Of a DNA stretch of 56,820 bases, positions 17,138 to 27,168 are shown in pieces; the first letter of the stretch is position 1; every line of letters starts with the position of its first letter. The stretch is taken from NCBI GenBank assembly GCA_029780695.1, contig JAKOYD010000067.1:1-56820 (forward strand). Direction: 5' to 3'. The DNA comes from Pseudomonadota bacterium. GTDB taxonomy: Bacteria > Pseudomonadota > Gammaproteobacteria > Burkholderiales > Burkholderiaceae_C. The notes beneath the pieces are model-generated. The model was not told where the DNA came from and did no database searches. It worked only from the letters and a program-made list of their open reading frames with translations. Both the position numbers and the translations under genes were made by a program.

Positions 17138-18332
17138 CGGTGGCCAATTGGGCGGTGTCACGTTTCAGCTCGTGGTGCAGCGCGGCAAAGCGCTGCTGCA
17201 CCGCGTCGATTTTCTCAGGCGCGCCCAGCCAGTCCAGCACCGCCTGCGACAGCGCGGGCGGCGTGGCTGCGTGCTGGATCAGCTCGGGCACGACGAAAGG
17301 CGCGTCGGCGCGGTCGGCCCAGTCGTGCGGCGACACGTCGGCCGGGCGGTGCAGCCATTCGCGCGGCGCGCACAGCACGTTGGGCAGGCCCACCCAGGGC
17401 AGTTGGCGCTTCTTGCGCATCACGCGGTAGCTGACATCGGGCATGGCGTAGGCGATGACCATGGGACGCTTGAACAGCGCCGCCTCTAGCGTGGCGGTGC
17501 CGCTGGCGATCAGCGTGACGTCGCACGCGGCCAGCGCGGCGTGCGACTGGCCGCGCACCACGTGCACGGCGTCGCCCAGCCCGCTGGCGCGCGCCAGCGC
17601 CTGGACCTGCGGCAGCAGATGCGGCACCGTGGGAACTATGAATTGTGTAGCTTGATACGCTTGTCTGATCAGCGCTGCGGCCTGAAAGAACCGTGAACCC
17701 AGGTGCTTGACCTCGGCCGCGCGGCTGCCAGGCAGCAGGGCCACCAGCGGCCCGGCGTCCGGCAGACCCAGCGCGCGCCGTGCGGCGGAGCGGTCGGGTT
17801 GCAAGGTGATGCTGCTGGCCAGCGGATGGCCGACGTAGCTGGCGCCGATGCCGTGAGCGGCCAACAGTTCGGGCTCGAAGGGGAACAGGCACAGCACGTG
17901 GTCGGCGGCCGCTTTTAGCCGCGCCAGCTTTTCGGGCCGCCAGGCCCAGAACGACGGGCTGACGAAATGCAGCGTCTTCAGGCCCGCGGCCTTCAGGCGC
18001 GCTTCCAGCTCGAAGTTGAAGTCCGGCGCGTCGACACCAATGAACAGATCGGGCTTTTGCGCAAGCAGGGTCTGCGTCAGGCGCTTTCGAATCCATAGCA
18101 GCTCGGGCAGGCGCGGCAGCACTTCAAGGTAACCGCGCACCGAGAGTTTTTCGACCGGCCACCACGCGTCGAAGCCCCGGCGCTGCATCTCGGCGCCGCC
18201 GATGCCGGCCGCCTGCAGGTCGGGCCAGCGCGCGCGCAGCGCGTCCAGCAGGTGCGCGGCCAGCAGATCGCCCGAGGCTTCGCCCGCCACCATGCCGAAT
18301 CGCGGCGCGCGCTGTGTCGGCCCCGGCGTCAT
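17109..18332 (-). CDS. lpxB: Lipid-A-disaccharide synthase
   Basis: Peripheral inner-membrane GT-B glycosyltransferase that condenses UDP-2,3-diacylglucosamine with lipid X to form the lipid A disaccharide. The 407-aa product opens with [21 protein letters not shown], the family signature. It has [15 protein letters not shown] before the C-terminal domain and [19 protein letters not shown] in the nucleotide-binding region. A GTG at 18341 with GAAGG just upstream is an alternative start. Residues ~216-233 ([16 protein letters not shown]) are encoded by a family A element with strikingly atypical codons (AGA, TAT, ACA, ATA, GTT). From memory of E. coli LpxB there is no net length change there. 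Confidence 0.96.
   Translation of the reverse strand: MTPGPTQRAPRFGMVAGEASGDLLAAHLLDALRARWPDLQAAGIGGAEMQRRGFDAWWPVEKLSVRGYLEVLPRLPELLWIRKRLTQTLLAQKPDLFIGVDAPDFNFELEARLKAAGLKTLHFVSPSFWAWRPEKLARLKAAADHVLCLFPFEPELLAAHGIGASYVGHPLASSITLQPDRSAARRALGLPDAGPLVALLPGSRAAEVKHLGSRFFQAAALIRQAYQATQFIVPTVPHLLPQVQALARASGLGDAVHVVRGQSHAALAACDVTLIASGTATLEAALFKRPMVIAYAMPDVSYRVMRKKRQLPWVGLPNVLCAPREWLHRPADVSPHDWADRADAPFVVPELIQHAATPPALSQAVLDWLGAPEKIDAVQQRFAALHHELKRDTAQLATDAIETLLAR
17635..17685 (+). repeat. Family A palindromic element inside lpxB
   Basis: The plus strand reads ATGAATTGTGTAGCTTGATA, then CGCTTGTCTGATCAGCGC, then TGCGGCCTGAAA. It is read in frame on the opposite strand as part of LpxB. Confidence 0.75.
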
Positions 18333-18348
18333 GGCCCGCACCCCGCCT

Positions 18349-19137
18349 TCAGCGCACGATGCCGCGCGTGGCCGACGACAGGAAGTCCTGCATCAAGGTG
18401 ATGTCGGCGTCCGCCTCGGCCAGCTCGCCGCGCAGCGCGTCGATCTGCTGGCGCGCGGCTTCCAGCGTCAGGCCCTTGCGGTACAGCAGGCGGTACATCT
18501 GCTTGATGAGCGTGATGCGCTCGGACGAAAAGCCGCGTCGCTTCAGCCCCTCGGCGTTGATGCTTTGCGCCTCGGCCGGGTTGCCGGCGGCGGTGACGAA
18601 GGGCGGCACGTCCTGCGCCAGGCGGGTTTGAAAGCCGGTCATGGCGTGCGCGCCCACGCGCACGAACTGATGGATGCCCGTCAGGCCGCCGACGAACACC
18701 CAGTCGCCCAGGTGCACGTGGCCGCCCAGCGTGGCGGCGTTGGCCAGGATGATGTGGCTGCCCAGCTGGCAGTCGTGCGCGATGTGCACGTACGCCATGA
18801 TCCAGTTGTCGTCGCCTAGCCGGGTGATGCCCTGGTCCTGCACCGTGCCGGTGTTGATGGTGACGAATTCGCGGATGGTGTTGCCGTCACCGATGTCGAG
18901 CCGCGTCGGCTCGCCGGCGTATTTCTTGTCCTGCGGCGCGGCGCCCAAGCTGGTGAACTGGAAGACGCGGTTGTCGCGCCCCAGCGTGGTGTGGCCCTCG
19001 ATGACGCAGTGCGCGCCAACGGTGGTGCCGGCGCCGATGCGGACATGCGGGCCGATGACCGCGTAGGGGCCCACCTGCACCGAGGCGTCCAGCTCGGCCT
19101 TTGGATCAATAACCGCGGTCGGGTGGATCAACGCCAT
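18349..19137 (-). CDS. lpxA: UDP-N-acetylglucosamine acyltransferase
   Basis: First step of lipid A synthesis: transfers R-3-hydroxyacyl from acyl-ACP to the 3-OH of UDP-GlcNAc. The 262-aa product is a left-handed beta-helix with hexapeptide repeats ([20 protein letters not shown] onward). The catalytic His lies in [14 protein letters not shown]. The C-terminal helical part ends [16 protein letters not shown]. The ATG at 19137 is preceded by GAGGGGA at good spacing. It is separated from fabZ by a family B element, whereas in most genomes fabZ and lpxA almost touch. Confidence 0.97.
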   Translation of the reverse strand: MALIHPTAVIDPKAELDASVQVGPYAVIGPHVRIGAGTTVGAHCVIEGHTTLGRDNRVFQFTSLGAAPQDKKYAGEPTRLDIGDGNTIREFVTINTGTVQDQGITRLGDDNWIMAYVHIAHDCQLGSHIILANAATLGGHVHLGDWVFVGGLTGIHQFVRVGAHAMTGFQTRLAQDVPPFVTAAGNPAEAQSINAEGLKRRGFSSERITLIKQMYRLLYRKGLTLEAARQQIDALRGELAEADADITLMQDFLSSATRGIVR

Positions 19138-19154
19138 GCGATGTCCCCTCAGAT

Positions 19155-19255
19155 GGCTGCAGCGCAAGCCATGCCAGCGGACGCCGTGGAGCGGGCTTGG
19201 CCCGGCCACCGGCGGCGTCCCCCTGGGGGGAAGGCGCGAAGCGACTCAGGGGGGG
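19155..19255 (+). repeat. Family B element abutting the fabZ stop codon
   Basis: Runs GCTGCAGCGCAAGCCATGCC ... GGCGTCCCCCTGGGGGGAAGG ... GCGACTCAGGGGGGG and ends at the fabZ TGA (19256-19258). On the fabZ strand it begins CCCCCCCTGAGTCGC, TTC, GCG, then CCCCCCAGGGGG. It occupies nearly all of the fabZ-lpxA gap. Confidence 0.8.
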
Positions 19256-19699
19256 TCAACTAACATCCCTCATGGTGCACATGATGGCCGCCTCGCAGGC
19301 GACGTCGTCGCCCACGGTGGCTTTGCAGTTGAAGCGGTAGATGCCGGCGCGGGCGCGGTCCAGCGCGGCATGCAGGATGAGCTGGTCGCCCGGCTCCACC
19401 GGCCGCTTGAAGCGCGCGCCGTCGATGCCGACGAAGTAGAACACCTGGTCGTCGCCCAGCGAGATGCCCTCGGTCTCGAACGACAGCAGCGCGCACGACT
19501 GGGCCATGGCCTCCAGCATCAGCACGCCCGGCATGACCGGCCGGTTGGGAAAGTGGCCGGTAAAGAACGGCTCGTTCACGGTGACGTTCTTCAGCGCCCG
19601 AATCGTCTTGGCCTCAAGGTCGATGTCGAGCACGCGATCGACCAGCAGGAAGGGATAGCGGTGCGGCAGCTTGGTCAGGATGCGGTGAATGTCCATCAT
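19256..19699 (-). CDS. fabZ: 3-hydroxyacyl-[acyl-carrier-protein] dehydratase FabZ
   Basis: Hot-dog-fold dehydratase of fatty-acid elongation. The 147-aa product contains [15 protein letters not shown] and the active-site region [20 protein letters not shown], with catalytic His and Glu. The start at ATG 19699 (MMDIHRI) is chosen over the longer frame because the extra upstream residues overlap a family A repeat; ATG 19696 is equally possible. It has its usual place between lpxD and lpxA, balancing fatty-acid and lipid A synthesis. Confidence 0.96.
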   Translation of the reverse strand: MMDIHRILTKLPHRYPFLLVDRVLDIDLEAKTIRALKNVTVNEPFFTGHFPNRPVMPGVLMLEAMAQSCALLSFETEGISLGDDQVFYFVGIDGARFKRPVEPGDQLILHAALDRARAGIYRFNCKATVGDDVACEAAIMCTMRDVS

Positions 19700-19709
19700 G
19701 GCGAATGCT

Positions 19710-19754
19710 TCTGTTTTAATAGCTGTCCGCACGCATGGGGCGGGCGCAGGCAGC
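19710..19754 (+). repeat. Family A palindromic element between lpxD and fabZ
   Basis: Reads TTCTGTTTTAATAGCTGTCC, GCACGCATGGGGCGGGCGC, AGGCAGCC. It fills the 60-bp gap between the lpxD stop and the fabZ start. Confidence 0.65.
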
Positions 19755-19759
19755 CTATT

Positions 19760-20761
19760 CTATGACTCGTCGGGGCGGTCGGCCAGCCCGCCTTCCAGCC
19801 GCCGCACACGCTCGCGCAGGCGATGGATCTGCTTGAGCGTGGCCGCGTTCTTTTCCCATTCGGCGTTTTCGGCGATGGGGTAGAAGCCAGTGTAGTGCCC
19901 CGGCTTGAGGATGGAGCGCGTGACGATCGACGCCGACGAGATGTGCACGTGGTCGGCAATCGTCAGGTGGCCCAGGATCATGCCCGCGCCGCCCACGGTG
20001 CAGTGGGCGCCGATGCGGGCGCTGCCCGCCACGCCCACGCAGCCGGCCATGGCGGTGTGCTTGCCGATGTGGCAGTTGTGGCCGATCTGGATCAGGTTGT
20101 CGAGCTTGACGCCATCCTCGATCACGGTGTCGTCGAGCGCGCCGCGGTCGATACAGGTGTTGGCGCCGATTTCCACGTCGTCGCCGATGCGCACGGCGCC
20201 CAGCTGCTCAATCTTTTCCCAGCCGCCGTCGCGCGGCGCAAAGCCGAAGCCGTCGCCGCCGATCACCGCGCCGCTCTGCACGATGCAGCGCGCGCCCAGC
20301 ACGCAGTCTTCGCCCACGGTGACGCGGGGCTTCAGCACGCTGCCCGCGCCAATGCGCGCGCCGCGCCCGACGAAGCACTGCGCGCCCACGCTGGCGGTGG
20401 GGTCGACGAAGGCGCCCTCCTCGACGATGGCGCTCGGGTGAATGCCCGGCCGGGGCGCACCGCCGTGCAGGCGCTTCCACAGTTGCGTGAGGCGCGCGAA
20501 ATACAGGTGCGGGTCGTCGGCGACGATGCAGTCACCGCCGCCGTGGGCGCGCGTGCGCGCGGCATCGGCCGTGGCGGGGCCGACGATGACGCAACCCGCC
20601 TGGGTGGCCGACAGCAGGTGCGCCAGCCGCGGGTTGACGAGAAAGCTCAGTTCAGTGGGCTGGGCGCTGTCGAGCGGCGCCAGGCGGGCGATGACCCGGT
20701 CGGGGTCGCCGAACAGCTGACCGCCCAGGGCCTGGACGATGGCGCCGGTTCGCAATGTCAT
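19760..20761 (-). CDS. lpxD: UDP-3-O-(3-hydroxyacyl)glucosamine N-acyltransferase
   Basis: Third step of lipid A synthesis: N-acylates UDP-3-O-acylglucosamine. The 333-aa product has an N-terminal uridine-binding domain (1-100, with [13 protein letters not shown]). A left-handed beta-helix follows, including [21 protein letters not shown]. The catalytic His is in [21 protein letters not shown] short C-terminal coiled helix ([19 protein letters not shown]) ends it. The start is ATG 20761; a TTG at 20770 is an alternative. It follows skp on the same strand in the conserved bamA-skp-lpxD-fabZ order. Confidence 0.97.
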   Translation of the reverse strand: MTLRTGAIVQALGGQLFGDPDRVIARLAPLDSAQPTELSFLVNPRLAHLLSATQAGCVIVGPATADAARTRAHGGGDCIVADDPHLYFARLTQLWKRLHGGAPRPGIHPSAIVEEGAFVDPTASVGAQCFVGRGARIGAGSVLKPRVTVGEDCVLGARCIVQSGAVIGGDGFGFAPRDGGWEKIEQLGAVRIGDDVEIGANTCIDRGALDDTVIEDGVKLDNLIQIGHNCHIGKHTAMAGCVGVAGSARIGAHCTVGGAGMILGHLTIADHVHISSASIVTRSILKPGHYTGFYPIAENAEWEKNAATLKQIHRLRERVRRLEGGLADRPDES

Positions 20762-20819
20762 GGCAGGCAAGGATAACGGGGGACACCATCGGCCGCTGGC
20801 GCAGCCGGCGGGGCAGCGG

Positions 20820-21338
20820 TCACTTGCCGCTGTTCAGCGCCTTGATGACCTTGTCGGTGATGTCGAGCCGCGGGTTGACGTACACGGCTTCCTGCAGGAT
20901 GACGTCGTACTTCTCGGCCTCGGCCACCTGCTTGACCACGCGGTTGGCGCGGTCGAGGATGTGCTGCAGCTCTTCCTGCTTGCGCGCGTTCAGGTCTTCC
21001 TGAAACTCGCGGCGGCGGCGCTGGAAGTCGCGGTCCTGTTCCATCAGCTGGCGCTGGCGCGAATTGCGCTGCGTGTCGCCCATGGTGGGCGCTTCGCGCT
21101 CGAAGCGCTCGGACGCCGTTTTCAGTGCCGCGCCGGCGTCGTCGATCTCTTTTTCGCGGCGCGAAAACTCCTGCTCCAGCTTGGTCTGGGCCGCCTTGGC
21201 GGGCGTGGCCTCGCGCAACATGCGGTCGGTGTTGACAAAGCCGATCCGGGTGCCGTCCTGGGCCTGGGCCCAAGGCGCGGCGGCCGCGGCGCCACACAGG
21301 GCCACCACCATCAGACTGCGAGAGAAAAGCTGCTTCAA
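20820..21338 (-). CDS. skp: Periplasmic chaperone Skp/OmpH
   Basis: Trimeric periplasmic chaperone that carries unfolded outer-membrane proteins to the BAM complex. The 172-aa product has a signal peptide (1-26, ending AQA). A beta-strand head [11 protein letters not shown] follows, then long charged coiled-coil helices (about 45-140), and the end returns to a beta segment ([15 protein letters not shown]). The ATG at 21338 overlaps the bamA TGA (ATGA), so it is coupled to the gene encoding its functional partner. Confidence 0.95.
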   Translation of the reverse strand: MKQLFSRSLMVVALCGAAAAAPWAQAQDGTRIGFVNTDRMLREATPAKAAQTKLEQEFSRREKEIDDAGAALKTASERFEREAPTMGDTQRNSRQRQLMEQDRDFQRRRREFQEDLNARKQEELQHILDRANRVVKQVAEAEKYDVILQEAVYVNPRLDITDKVIKALNSGK

Positions 21339-23632
21339 AACGAGGTTCCGATCTGGAATTGCAAACGCTGGATTCTATCGCCGGGCCTCTTGCGCAGGGG
21401 CGCGGCGAAGGCAAAGCGCAGCGGCCCCAGGGGCGAAATCCAGCTCAGGCCGACGCCGGTGGAATAACGCAGCGCATCGGCGCTGATCTTGTCGTTATCG
21501 CCATACAGCGCGCCCGCGTCGACAAAGCCGAACAGGCGCAGCGTGCGGTCGTTGCCGGCACCGGGGAAGGGGGTGATGAATTCGGTGTTGAGCACGAACT
21601 TGCGCGTGCCACCGATGAAGGCGCCGGTGACGTCGCGCGGACCGAGGGTGGACTGCTCGTAGCCACGCACCGAGCCCAGGCCACCGGCGTAGAAGTTCTT
21701 GAACACCGGGAACGGCCGCCCGCCCAGGCCCTTGCCCCAGCCCACTTCGCCATTAAACGCCAGCGTGTACTGCTTGGACAGCGGAATGTATTGCTGGTAC
21801 TGGTAGTTGGCCTTGACGTAGCGCGCATCGCCGAACAGGCCCAGTTCGCCCAGCAGGCGCTGGTAGCGACCCGAGTTGGGCGCCAGCGCGCTGTCGCGCG
21901 AATCGCGCGACCAGCCCAGCGTGAACGGAAAGGCCGAGCTGGTGTAGCCAAAGCGCTCGGCGTAGTCGAGGTAGGCGGCCGGGATATTGGTGCCCGGCTT
22001 GATGCGCGTGCGCTCGGCGTTCATGCCCAGGTACACGGTATCGAGCTCCGTCACCGGCACGCCGAACTTCAGGCCCACGCCCATGGTGATGAGCGTGTAG
22101 TTGCCGCCCTGGTCCTGGTACGGCTTCTGGGTGCGGTAATACACGTCCAGCTTGCGCGAGATGCCGTTGGTGGTGAAGTACGGATCGGTCGCGCTGACGA
22201 CGACGGTGCGGTTGTACTTGCCGGTGTTGAGCTGCAGGTCGAGCTTGTTGCCGGAGCCGAACACGTTTTCCTGCGACAGGCCGAAGGTGAAGGCCAGCTT
22301 CTCGGCCGTCGAATAGCCAGCGCCAACGCTGACGCTGCCGGTGGGCTTTTCCTTGACCTCGACGTTCAGGTCAACCTGGTCGGGCGCGCCCGGCACGTCG
22401 GCCGTGCTGACGGACAGCTCGGTGAAGTAGCCCAGGCGGTCGACGCGGTCGCGCGACAGGCGGATTTTCTCGGCGTCGTACCAGCTCGATTCGTACTGGC
22501 GGAATTCGCGCCGGATGACCTCGTCGCGCGTGCGCGCGTTGCCGTGGATATTGATGCGTCGCACGTAGGCGCGGCGCGAGGGCTCGGCGCGCAGCGTGAT
22601 GCCCACGCGGTTGTTGACGCGGTCGACTTCGGGCACCGCTTCGACCTGGGCGAAGGCGTAGCCGTAGTTGCCGAAATGTTCGGTGAAGGCCTTGCTGGTG
22701 GCGGCCACGTCGTCGGCGTTGTAGGCCTGGCCGGGCTTGATCTTGACGAGCGACTTGAATTCGTCGTCCTTTTGCAGGTAGTTGCCGTCCAGCGACACGC
22801 CGGAGACGACGAAGCGCTCGCCCTCGGTGATGTTGACGGTGATGCCGATCGATTCCTTGTCGGGCGCCATGGCCACTTGCGTGGAGTCGATCTTGAAGTC
22901 GAGATAGCCGCGCGCCAGGTAGAACGAGCGCAACGCCTCCAGGTCGGCGTTGAGCTTGGCGCGCGAATACTGGTCGCTCTTGGTGTACCACGCCAGCCAG
23001 CCACCCGTGTCCAGGTCGAACAGGTCCTTCAGGCGGCTGTCGCTGAAGGAGCGGTTGCCGATGATCTCGATGTCCTTGATGCGCGCGGCGCGGCCTTCGG
23101 TGATGTTGAAGGTCAGGCGGACCTGGTTGCGCTCGGACGGTGTGACGGTGGTCACCACCTCGGCGCCGTACAGGCTGCGGTTGATGTACTGGCGCTTGAG
23201 TTCCTGCTCGGCACGGTCGGCCAAAGCGCGGTCGTAGGGCCGGCCGGCGGCCAGACCGGCATCGCGCAGCACACCCTGCAGCACTTCGTTGGTGAATTCC
23301 TTGTTGCCGGCAAATTCGACAGCCGCCACCGTGGGCCGCTCCTGCACGATGACGACCAGCACGTCGCCCTGCACTTCAAGGCGAACGTCGTTGAACAGGC
23401 CCAGGCCGAACAGCGAACGAATGGCCGCCGCGCCCTTTTCGTCGTTGTAGGTTTCGCCCACGCGCACCGGCAGCGACGCGAACACGGTGCCGGGTTCGAC
23501 GCGCTGCAGGCCCTCAACCCGGATGTCGCGCACGGTGAAGGGGTCGACCGCCCAGGCCACCTGGGCCGCGAAAGCCGTGGCCACCAGTAGAACCGCGGAC
23601 CGCAGACGGAAACGTTGTGCGATGGATTTCAT
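21335..23632 (-). CDS. bamA: Outer-membrane protein assembly factor BamA
   Basis: Omp85-family core of the BAM complex that inserts beta-barrels into the outer membrane. The 765-aa product has a signal peptide cleaved near Ala28 (AQVAWA-VDPFTVRDI). Five POTRA repeats follow (about 29-425; the first starts IRVEGLQRVEPGTVF), then a C-terminal 16-strand barrel. The protein ends [10 protein letters not shown], with the terminal Phe expected of a barrel. The ATG at 23632 gives a proper signal peptide; the longer upstream frame overlaps rseP and is not used. It lies 53 bp after rseP. Confidence 0.97.
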   Translation of the reverse strand: MKSIAQRFRLRSAVLLVATAFAAQVAWAVDPFTVRDIRVEGLQRVEPGTVFASLPVRVGETYNDEKGAAAIRSLFGLGLFNDVRLEVQGDVLVVIVQERPTVAAVEFAGNKEFTNEVLQGVLRDAGLAAGRPYDRALADRAEQELKRQYINRSLYGAEVVTTVTPSERNQVRLTFNITEGRAARIKDIEIIGNRSFSDSRLKDLFDLDTGGWLAWYTKSDQYSRAKLNADLEALRSFYLARGYLDFKIDSTQVAMAPDKESIGITVNITEGERFVVSGVSLDGNYLQKDDEFKSLVKIKPGQAYNADDVAATSKAFTEHFGNYGYAFAQVEAVPEVDRVNNRVGITLRAEPSRRAYVRRINIHGNARTRDEVIRREFRQYESSWYDAEKIRLSRDRVDRLGYFTELSVSTADVPGAPDQVDLNVEVKEKPTGSVSVGAGYSTAEKLAFTFGLSQENVFGSGNKLDLQLNTGKYNRTVVVSATDPYFTTNGISRKLDVYYRTQKPYQDQGGNYTLITMGVGLKFGVPVTELDTVYLGMNAERTRIKPGTNIPAAYLDYAERFGYTSSAFPFTLGWSRDSRDSALAPNSGRYQRLLGELGLFGDARYVKANYQYQQYIPLSKQYTLAFNGEVGWGKGLGGRPFPVFKNFYAGGLGSVRGYEQSTLGPRDVTGAFIGGTRKFVLNTEFITPFPGAGNDRTLRLFGFVDAGALYGDNDKISADALRYSTGVGLSWISPLGPLRFAFAAPLRKRPGDRIQRLQFQIGTSF

Positions 23633-23685
23633 GAATGCTTTGGAAGAACGGTGGCCACCCGGGGCCAAGGAGGAGTCCCTGTCGA

Positions 23686-25059
23686 TCAGCCCAGCCGGCC
23701 CGCGATGTCGTTGACCATCGCGATGGCCATCATGGCCAGCAGCACCGACATGCCCACGTATTGGAGCCGCTCCAGCCACACGCCGGAGACGGGCCGCCCC
23801 GTCACCGCCTCCCAAAGATAATACATCAGGTGTCCTCCGTCGAGGACGGGCACGGGCAGCAGGTTGAGCACGCCCAGGCTCACGCTGATGAACGCCAGGA
23901 AGGCCAGGTAATACGTCAGCCCCTGGCTGGCCGACTTGCCCGCGTAGTCGGCAATGGCGATCGGCCCGCTCAGGTTCTTCAGCGACAGCTCGCCCATCAG
24001 CATGCGACCCAGCAGCTTGAGCGACAGCGTGGACACTTCCCACACCCGGACGGCGCCGCTCCACAGGCCGTCCAGCGGCCCCTGGCGCACGGTCACCATC
24101 TCGGGCATGGCGCCAACGTAGGCGCCAATGCGACCGACGGGCTGGCCCTTGTCGTGCTGTACGTCGGGCTGCACGGTCAGGCTCAGCAGCCGGCCGGCGC
24201 GCTCGACCTGCCATTCGGCGGCGGCGGCGCGGCCCGACTGCCCGCTGGCGCGGATCAGCTCGCGCAGCTGCTGGCCGTCAACAATGGCGGTGTCGCCCAT
24301 GCGCTGCACCACGTCGCCCTGGCGCAGGCCGGCCCGCGCGGCCGCGCCGCCGGCCACGACGTCGCCCAGCACCGGCCGACTGAGCGGCGCGACGATGCCG
24401 ATGGCGCGAAACAGGCGCGCGTCGGGATCGCGCGAGGTCAGCGAGGACAGCGGCAGCATGACCTCGCGCGAACGGCCGTCGGCACGCGCCACCTCGATCA
24501 GCAGATCCTGCCCATCGAGCGCACCGCGCGTCAGCATCCAGCGCAGAGAGTCGAACGACGCCACCGGCTCCAGTTCGTCGCCCGCCGGCGCGGCGCGCCT
24601 CACCACGTCGCCGCCCTGCAGGCCGGCCTTGGCGGCCAGCGAGCCGGCCACCGGCGGCGACAGGATGGCGCGCGGCTCGTCCACGCCGATCCAGTTGACC
24701 AGCGCGTACAGCAGCACGGCCAGCACCAGGTTGGCCGCAGGCCCGGCGGCGACGATGAGCGCGCGCGACTTCAGCGGCTGGGTATTAAAGGCCAGGTGGC
24801 GCTCGCTCTCGTCCACGGGCGCCTCGCGCTCGTCCAGCATCTTCACGTAGCCGCCCAGGGGCAGCATGCCGATGACGAACTCGGTGTCCTGGCCCGGGCG
24901 CTGGTACTTGGGCTTGAAGCGCGCAATGGTCTTGCCGAAGCCGACCGAAAAGCGCAGCACCTTGACGCCGCAGGCCACCGCCATGCGGTAGTGGCCCCAT
25001 TCGTGTATGGCGATCAGCAGCCCCAGCGCGACGACGAATGCGATCAAGGTCAGCAACAT
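23686..25059 (-). CDS. rseP: Site-2 zinc metalloprotease RseP
   Basis: Intramembrane protease that in E. coli cleaves RseA to release sigma-E during envelope stress. The 457-aa product has the zinc motif HEWGH at 19-23 in TM1. PDZ regions lie in the periplasmic middle (around RAGLRQGDVVQRMGDTAI), and the second active-site segment NLLPVPVLDGGH is at about 399-410. It stands directly before bamA, the usual neighbour, and 45 bp after dxr. Confidence 0.96.
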   Translation of the reverse strand: MLLTLIAFVVALGLLIAIHEWGHYRMAVACGVKVLRFSVGFGKTIARFKPKYQRPGQDTEFVIGMLPLGGYVKMLDEREAPVDESERHLAFNTQPLKSRALIVAAGPAANLVLAVLLYALVNWIGVDEPRAILSPPVAGSLAAKAGLQGGDVVRRAAPAGDELEPVASFDSLRWMLTRGALDGQDLLIEVARADGRSREVMLPLSSLTSRDPDARLFRAIGIVAPLSRPVLGDVVAGGAAARAGLRQGDVVQRMGDTAIVDGQQLRELIRASGQSGRAAAAEWQVERAGRLLSLTVQPDVQHDKGQPVGRIGAYVGAMPEMVTVRQGPLDGLWSGAVRVWEVSTLSLKLLGRMLMGELSLKNLSGPIAIADYAGKSASQGLTYYLAFLAFISVSLGVLNLLPVPVLDGGHLMYYLWEAVTGRPVSGVWLERLQYVGMSVLLAMMAIAMVNDIAGRLG

Positions 25060-25104
25060 GCGTTTATTGTCCCCGGTGTCGCTCGCGCCAGCGCCAATGG
25101 CCGT

Positions 25105-26298
25105 TCAGCCGCCAAACCGGCGCACGTGCACCGTGGCGGCGGCGCGCGCGCGTGCGTCGAGATCGAGCAGCGCGGCCAGCCCGTCGGGGGCGCGCGGCGC
25201 CACGTCGTCCACCGTGGCACGGTTGACGGCGTGGATTTGGTCAAAGCGAATTGCGCCGTCCAGAAAGGCCGCCACGGCCACTTCGTTGGCGGCGTTCAGC
25301 ACCGCGCAGGTGCCCGGCGCAGCCCGCAGCGCTTCCCAGGCCAGCGCCAGGCCGGGGTAGCGCTGGCGATGGTCTTCGCTGTCGATGGCTTCAAACGTCA
25401 GGTTCTGCAGGCCGCGGAAATCGAGCGCCTGGGCGCCGGATTCGATGCGGTCGGGCCACGACAGCCCGTACGCGATGGGCACGCGCATGTCGGGCGTGCC
25501 CAGTTGGGCGACGACCGAGGTGTCCTTGTACTGCACCATCGAATGGATGACGCTTTGCGGGTGGATCACCACGTCAAGCTGGTCGGGCGACACGCCGAAC
25601 AGGTAACGCGCCTCGATGACCTCCAGCGCCTTGTTCATCATGGTGGCCGAATCGACCGAGATCTTGCGGCCCATCACCCAGTTGGGGTGCGCGCAGGCCT
25701 GGCTGGGCGTCACGTCGCGCAGGCTGGACGGCGCGCGGGTACGAAACGGGCCGCCCGACGCGGTGAGGATGATGCGGTCGATGCGCTGCGCCCAGGTGGC
25801 CGGGTCGTCGGGCAGGGACTGGAAGATGGCGGAGTGCTCGCTGTCGATGGGCAGCAGCGTCGCCCCGCCTTCGGCCACCGCGCGCATGAACACGTCGCCG
25901 CCGACGACCAGCGCCTCCTTGTTGGCCAGCAGCAGGCGCTTGCCCGCGCGTGCTGCGGCCAGGCACGGCGCCAGGCCGGCGGCGCCGACAATGGCGGCCA
26001 TCACGGCATCCACGTCATCGCAAGACGCTACTCTTTCAATAGCATCAGGCGCAATATCGACGTGCGTCGGCAGGCCTTCCAGCTTGATTTTTCGGTCCAG
26101 TTCGAGCGCGTGCGGCGCGCTGGCCATCACGGCCACGCGCGGCTTGAAGCGCGCGCACTGCGCCAGCATCAGGTCGACCTGGGTGGCGGCGGCCAGCGCC
26201 ACCACTTCGAAGCGGTCCGGATGCCGCGCGATCACGTCGAGGGTGTTGGTGCCGATCGACCCGGTGGAGCCGAGCACCGCCACGCGCAGCCGGCTCAC
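25105..26298 (-). CDS. dxr: 1-deoxy-D-xylulose-5-phosphate reductoisomerase
   Basis: Second enzyme of the MEP isoprenoid pathway, NADPH-dependent and the target of fosmidomycin. The 397-aa product has the nucleotide motif VAVLGSTGSIGTNTLDV at 7-23. The metal/substrate region is PIDSEHSAIFQSL, then LTASGGPFRTR and VHPQSVIHSMVQYKD-type sequence (VIHPQSVIHSM). The ATG at 26298 overlaps the cdsA TGA (ATGA). A stretch around 26027-26060 resembles a partial family A repeat, encoding about AIERVAS near residues 84-90. Confidence 0.97.
   Translation of the reverse strand: MSRLRVAVLGSTGSIGTNTLDVIARHPDRFEVVALAAATQVDLMLAQCARFKPRVAVMASAPHALELDRKIKLEGLPTHVDIAPDAIERVASCDDVDAVMAAIVGAAGLAPCLAAARAGKRLLLANKEALVVGGDVFMRAVAEGGATLLPIDSEHSAIFQSLPDDPATWAQRIDRIILTASGGPFRTRAPSSLRDVTPSQACAHPNWVMGRKISVDSATMMNKALEVIEARYLFGVSPDQLDVVIHPQSVIHSMVQYKDTSVVAQLGTPDMRVPIAYGLSWPDRIESGAQALDFRGLQNLTFEAIDSEDHRQRYPGLALAWEALRAAPGTCAVLNAANEVAVAAFLDGAIRFDQIHAVNRATVDDVAPRAPDGLAALLDLDARARAAATVHVRRFGG
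26027..26060 (+). repeat. Partial family A-like segment inside dxr
   Basis: CTCTTTCAATAGCATCAGGC shares the AT-rich left end and ATAGC core of family A, but the hairpin half is weak. The host codons here (ATA, GTA, GCG) differ from their surroundings. Tentative. Confidence 0.4.
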
Positions 26299-27155
26299 AG
26301 GGCGTCCTTCAACGACACCAGCAGCATGGCCAGCGGCAGCGTGGGCAGCAGCGCGTCGATGCGGTCGAGCACGCCGCCATGCCCCGGCAGAAGACGACTG
26401 GAATCCTTCATGCCCGCACTGCGCTTGACCAGCGATTCGATCAAGTCGCCCACCACGCTCATCGCCGCCAGGAACAGACCGCCCAGCACCAGCAGCAGCG
26501 CGCTGGACTGATACAGCCGGGTGTACAGGCTGACAGCGCCCGTCTGGTAAGCGCCGTCAGCCCATACCCATGCAATGCCGACCAGCAGCACGCCCAGCAT
26601 GCCGCCCCACACGCCTTCCCAGCTCTTGCCGGGGCTGATGGCCGGCGCCAGCTTGCGGCCGCCCGTCAGCCTGCCGCCCAGCGCGCGGCCAAAGAAATAG
26701 GCAAACACGTCGGCCGCCCACACCAGCACCAGCACCGACAGCAGAAAATTGACACCGATGCGCCGCGCCTGCGCCATCGCCAGCCAGGCCATCGCCAGTG
26801 CCAGCACGCCGCCGGCCCAGCGCAGGGCACGGGGCACCTGGGGCCAGCCGGCCACCCCGCGCGCCAACAGCCAGCCGCCGCCCAGCACCCACAGCAACGC
26901 GGCCCCGGCCCACAGCCACGGCAAGTGGCGGTCCACCGCACCGCCCCACCACAGGCCCGCGCACAGCACGGCACACAGCGCGCCGGTGGCCAGTGCGCCC
27001 GCGCCGCGCACCTGGTTGAGCCGCGCCCATTCCCAGGCCGCCGCGGCGATCAGCACCAGCGACAGCGCAATGAAAGGAGTGGGCGACGCGGCGAACAGCG
27101 CCGGCAGCAGAATGGCCAGCAGCACCAGGGCCGTGATGACGCGTGGCAGCAGCAC
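26295..27155 (-). CDS. cdsA: Phosphatidate cytidylyltransferase
   Basis: Makes CDP-diacylglycerol from phosphatidate and CTP in the inner membrane, the branch point for phospholipid synthesis. The 286-aa product has about eight hydrophobic segments. The C-terminal CDS signature runs through SVVGDLIESLVKRSAGMKDS and LPGHGGVLDRIDAL. The GTG at 27155 is chosen: it leaves a 13-bp gap to uppS and has GAAAGGG eight bases upstream, while the longer frame would overlap uppS with a non-homologous Arg-rich leader. It is coupled to dxr by ATGA. Confidence 0.95.
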   Translation of the reverse strand: MLLPRVITALVLLAILLPALFAASPTPFIALSLVLIAAAAWEWARLNQVRGAGALATGALCAVLCAGLWWGGAVDRHLPWLWAGAALLWVLGGGWLLARGVAGWPQVPRALRWAGGVLALAMAWLAMAQARRIGVNFLLSVLVLVWAADVFAYFFGRALGGRLTGGRKLAPAISPGKSWEGVWGGMLGVLLVGIAWVWADGAYQTGAVSLYTRLYQSSALLLVLGGLFLAAMSVVGDLIESLVKRSAGMKDSSRLLPGHGGVLDRIDALLPTLPLAMLLVSLKDAL

Positions 27156-27168
27156 GGAGGGCGCCCTT

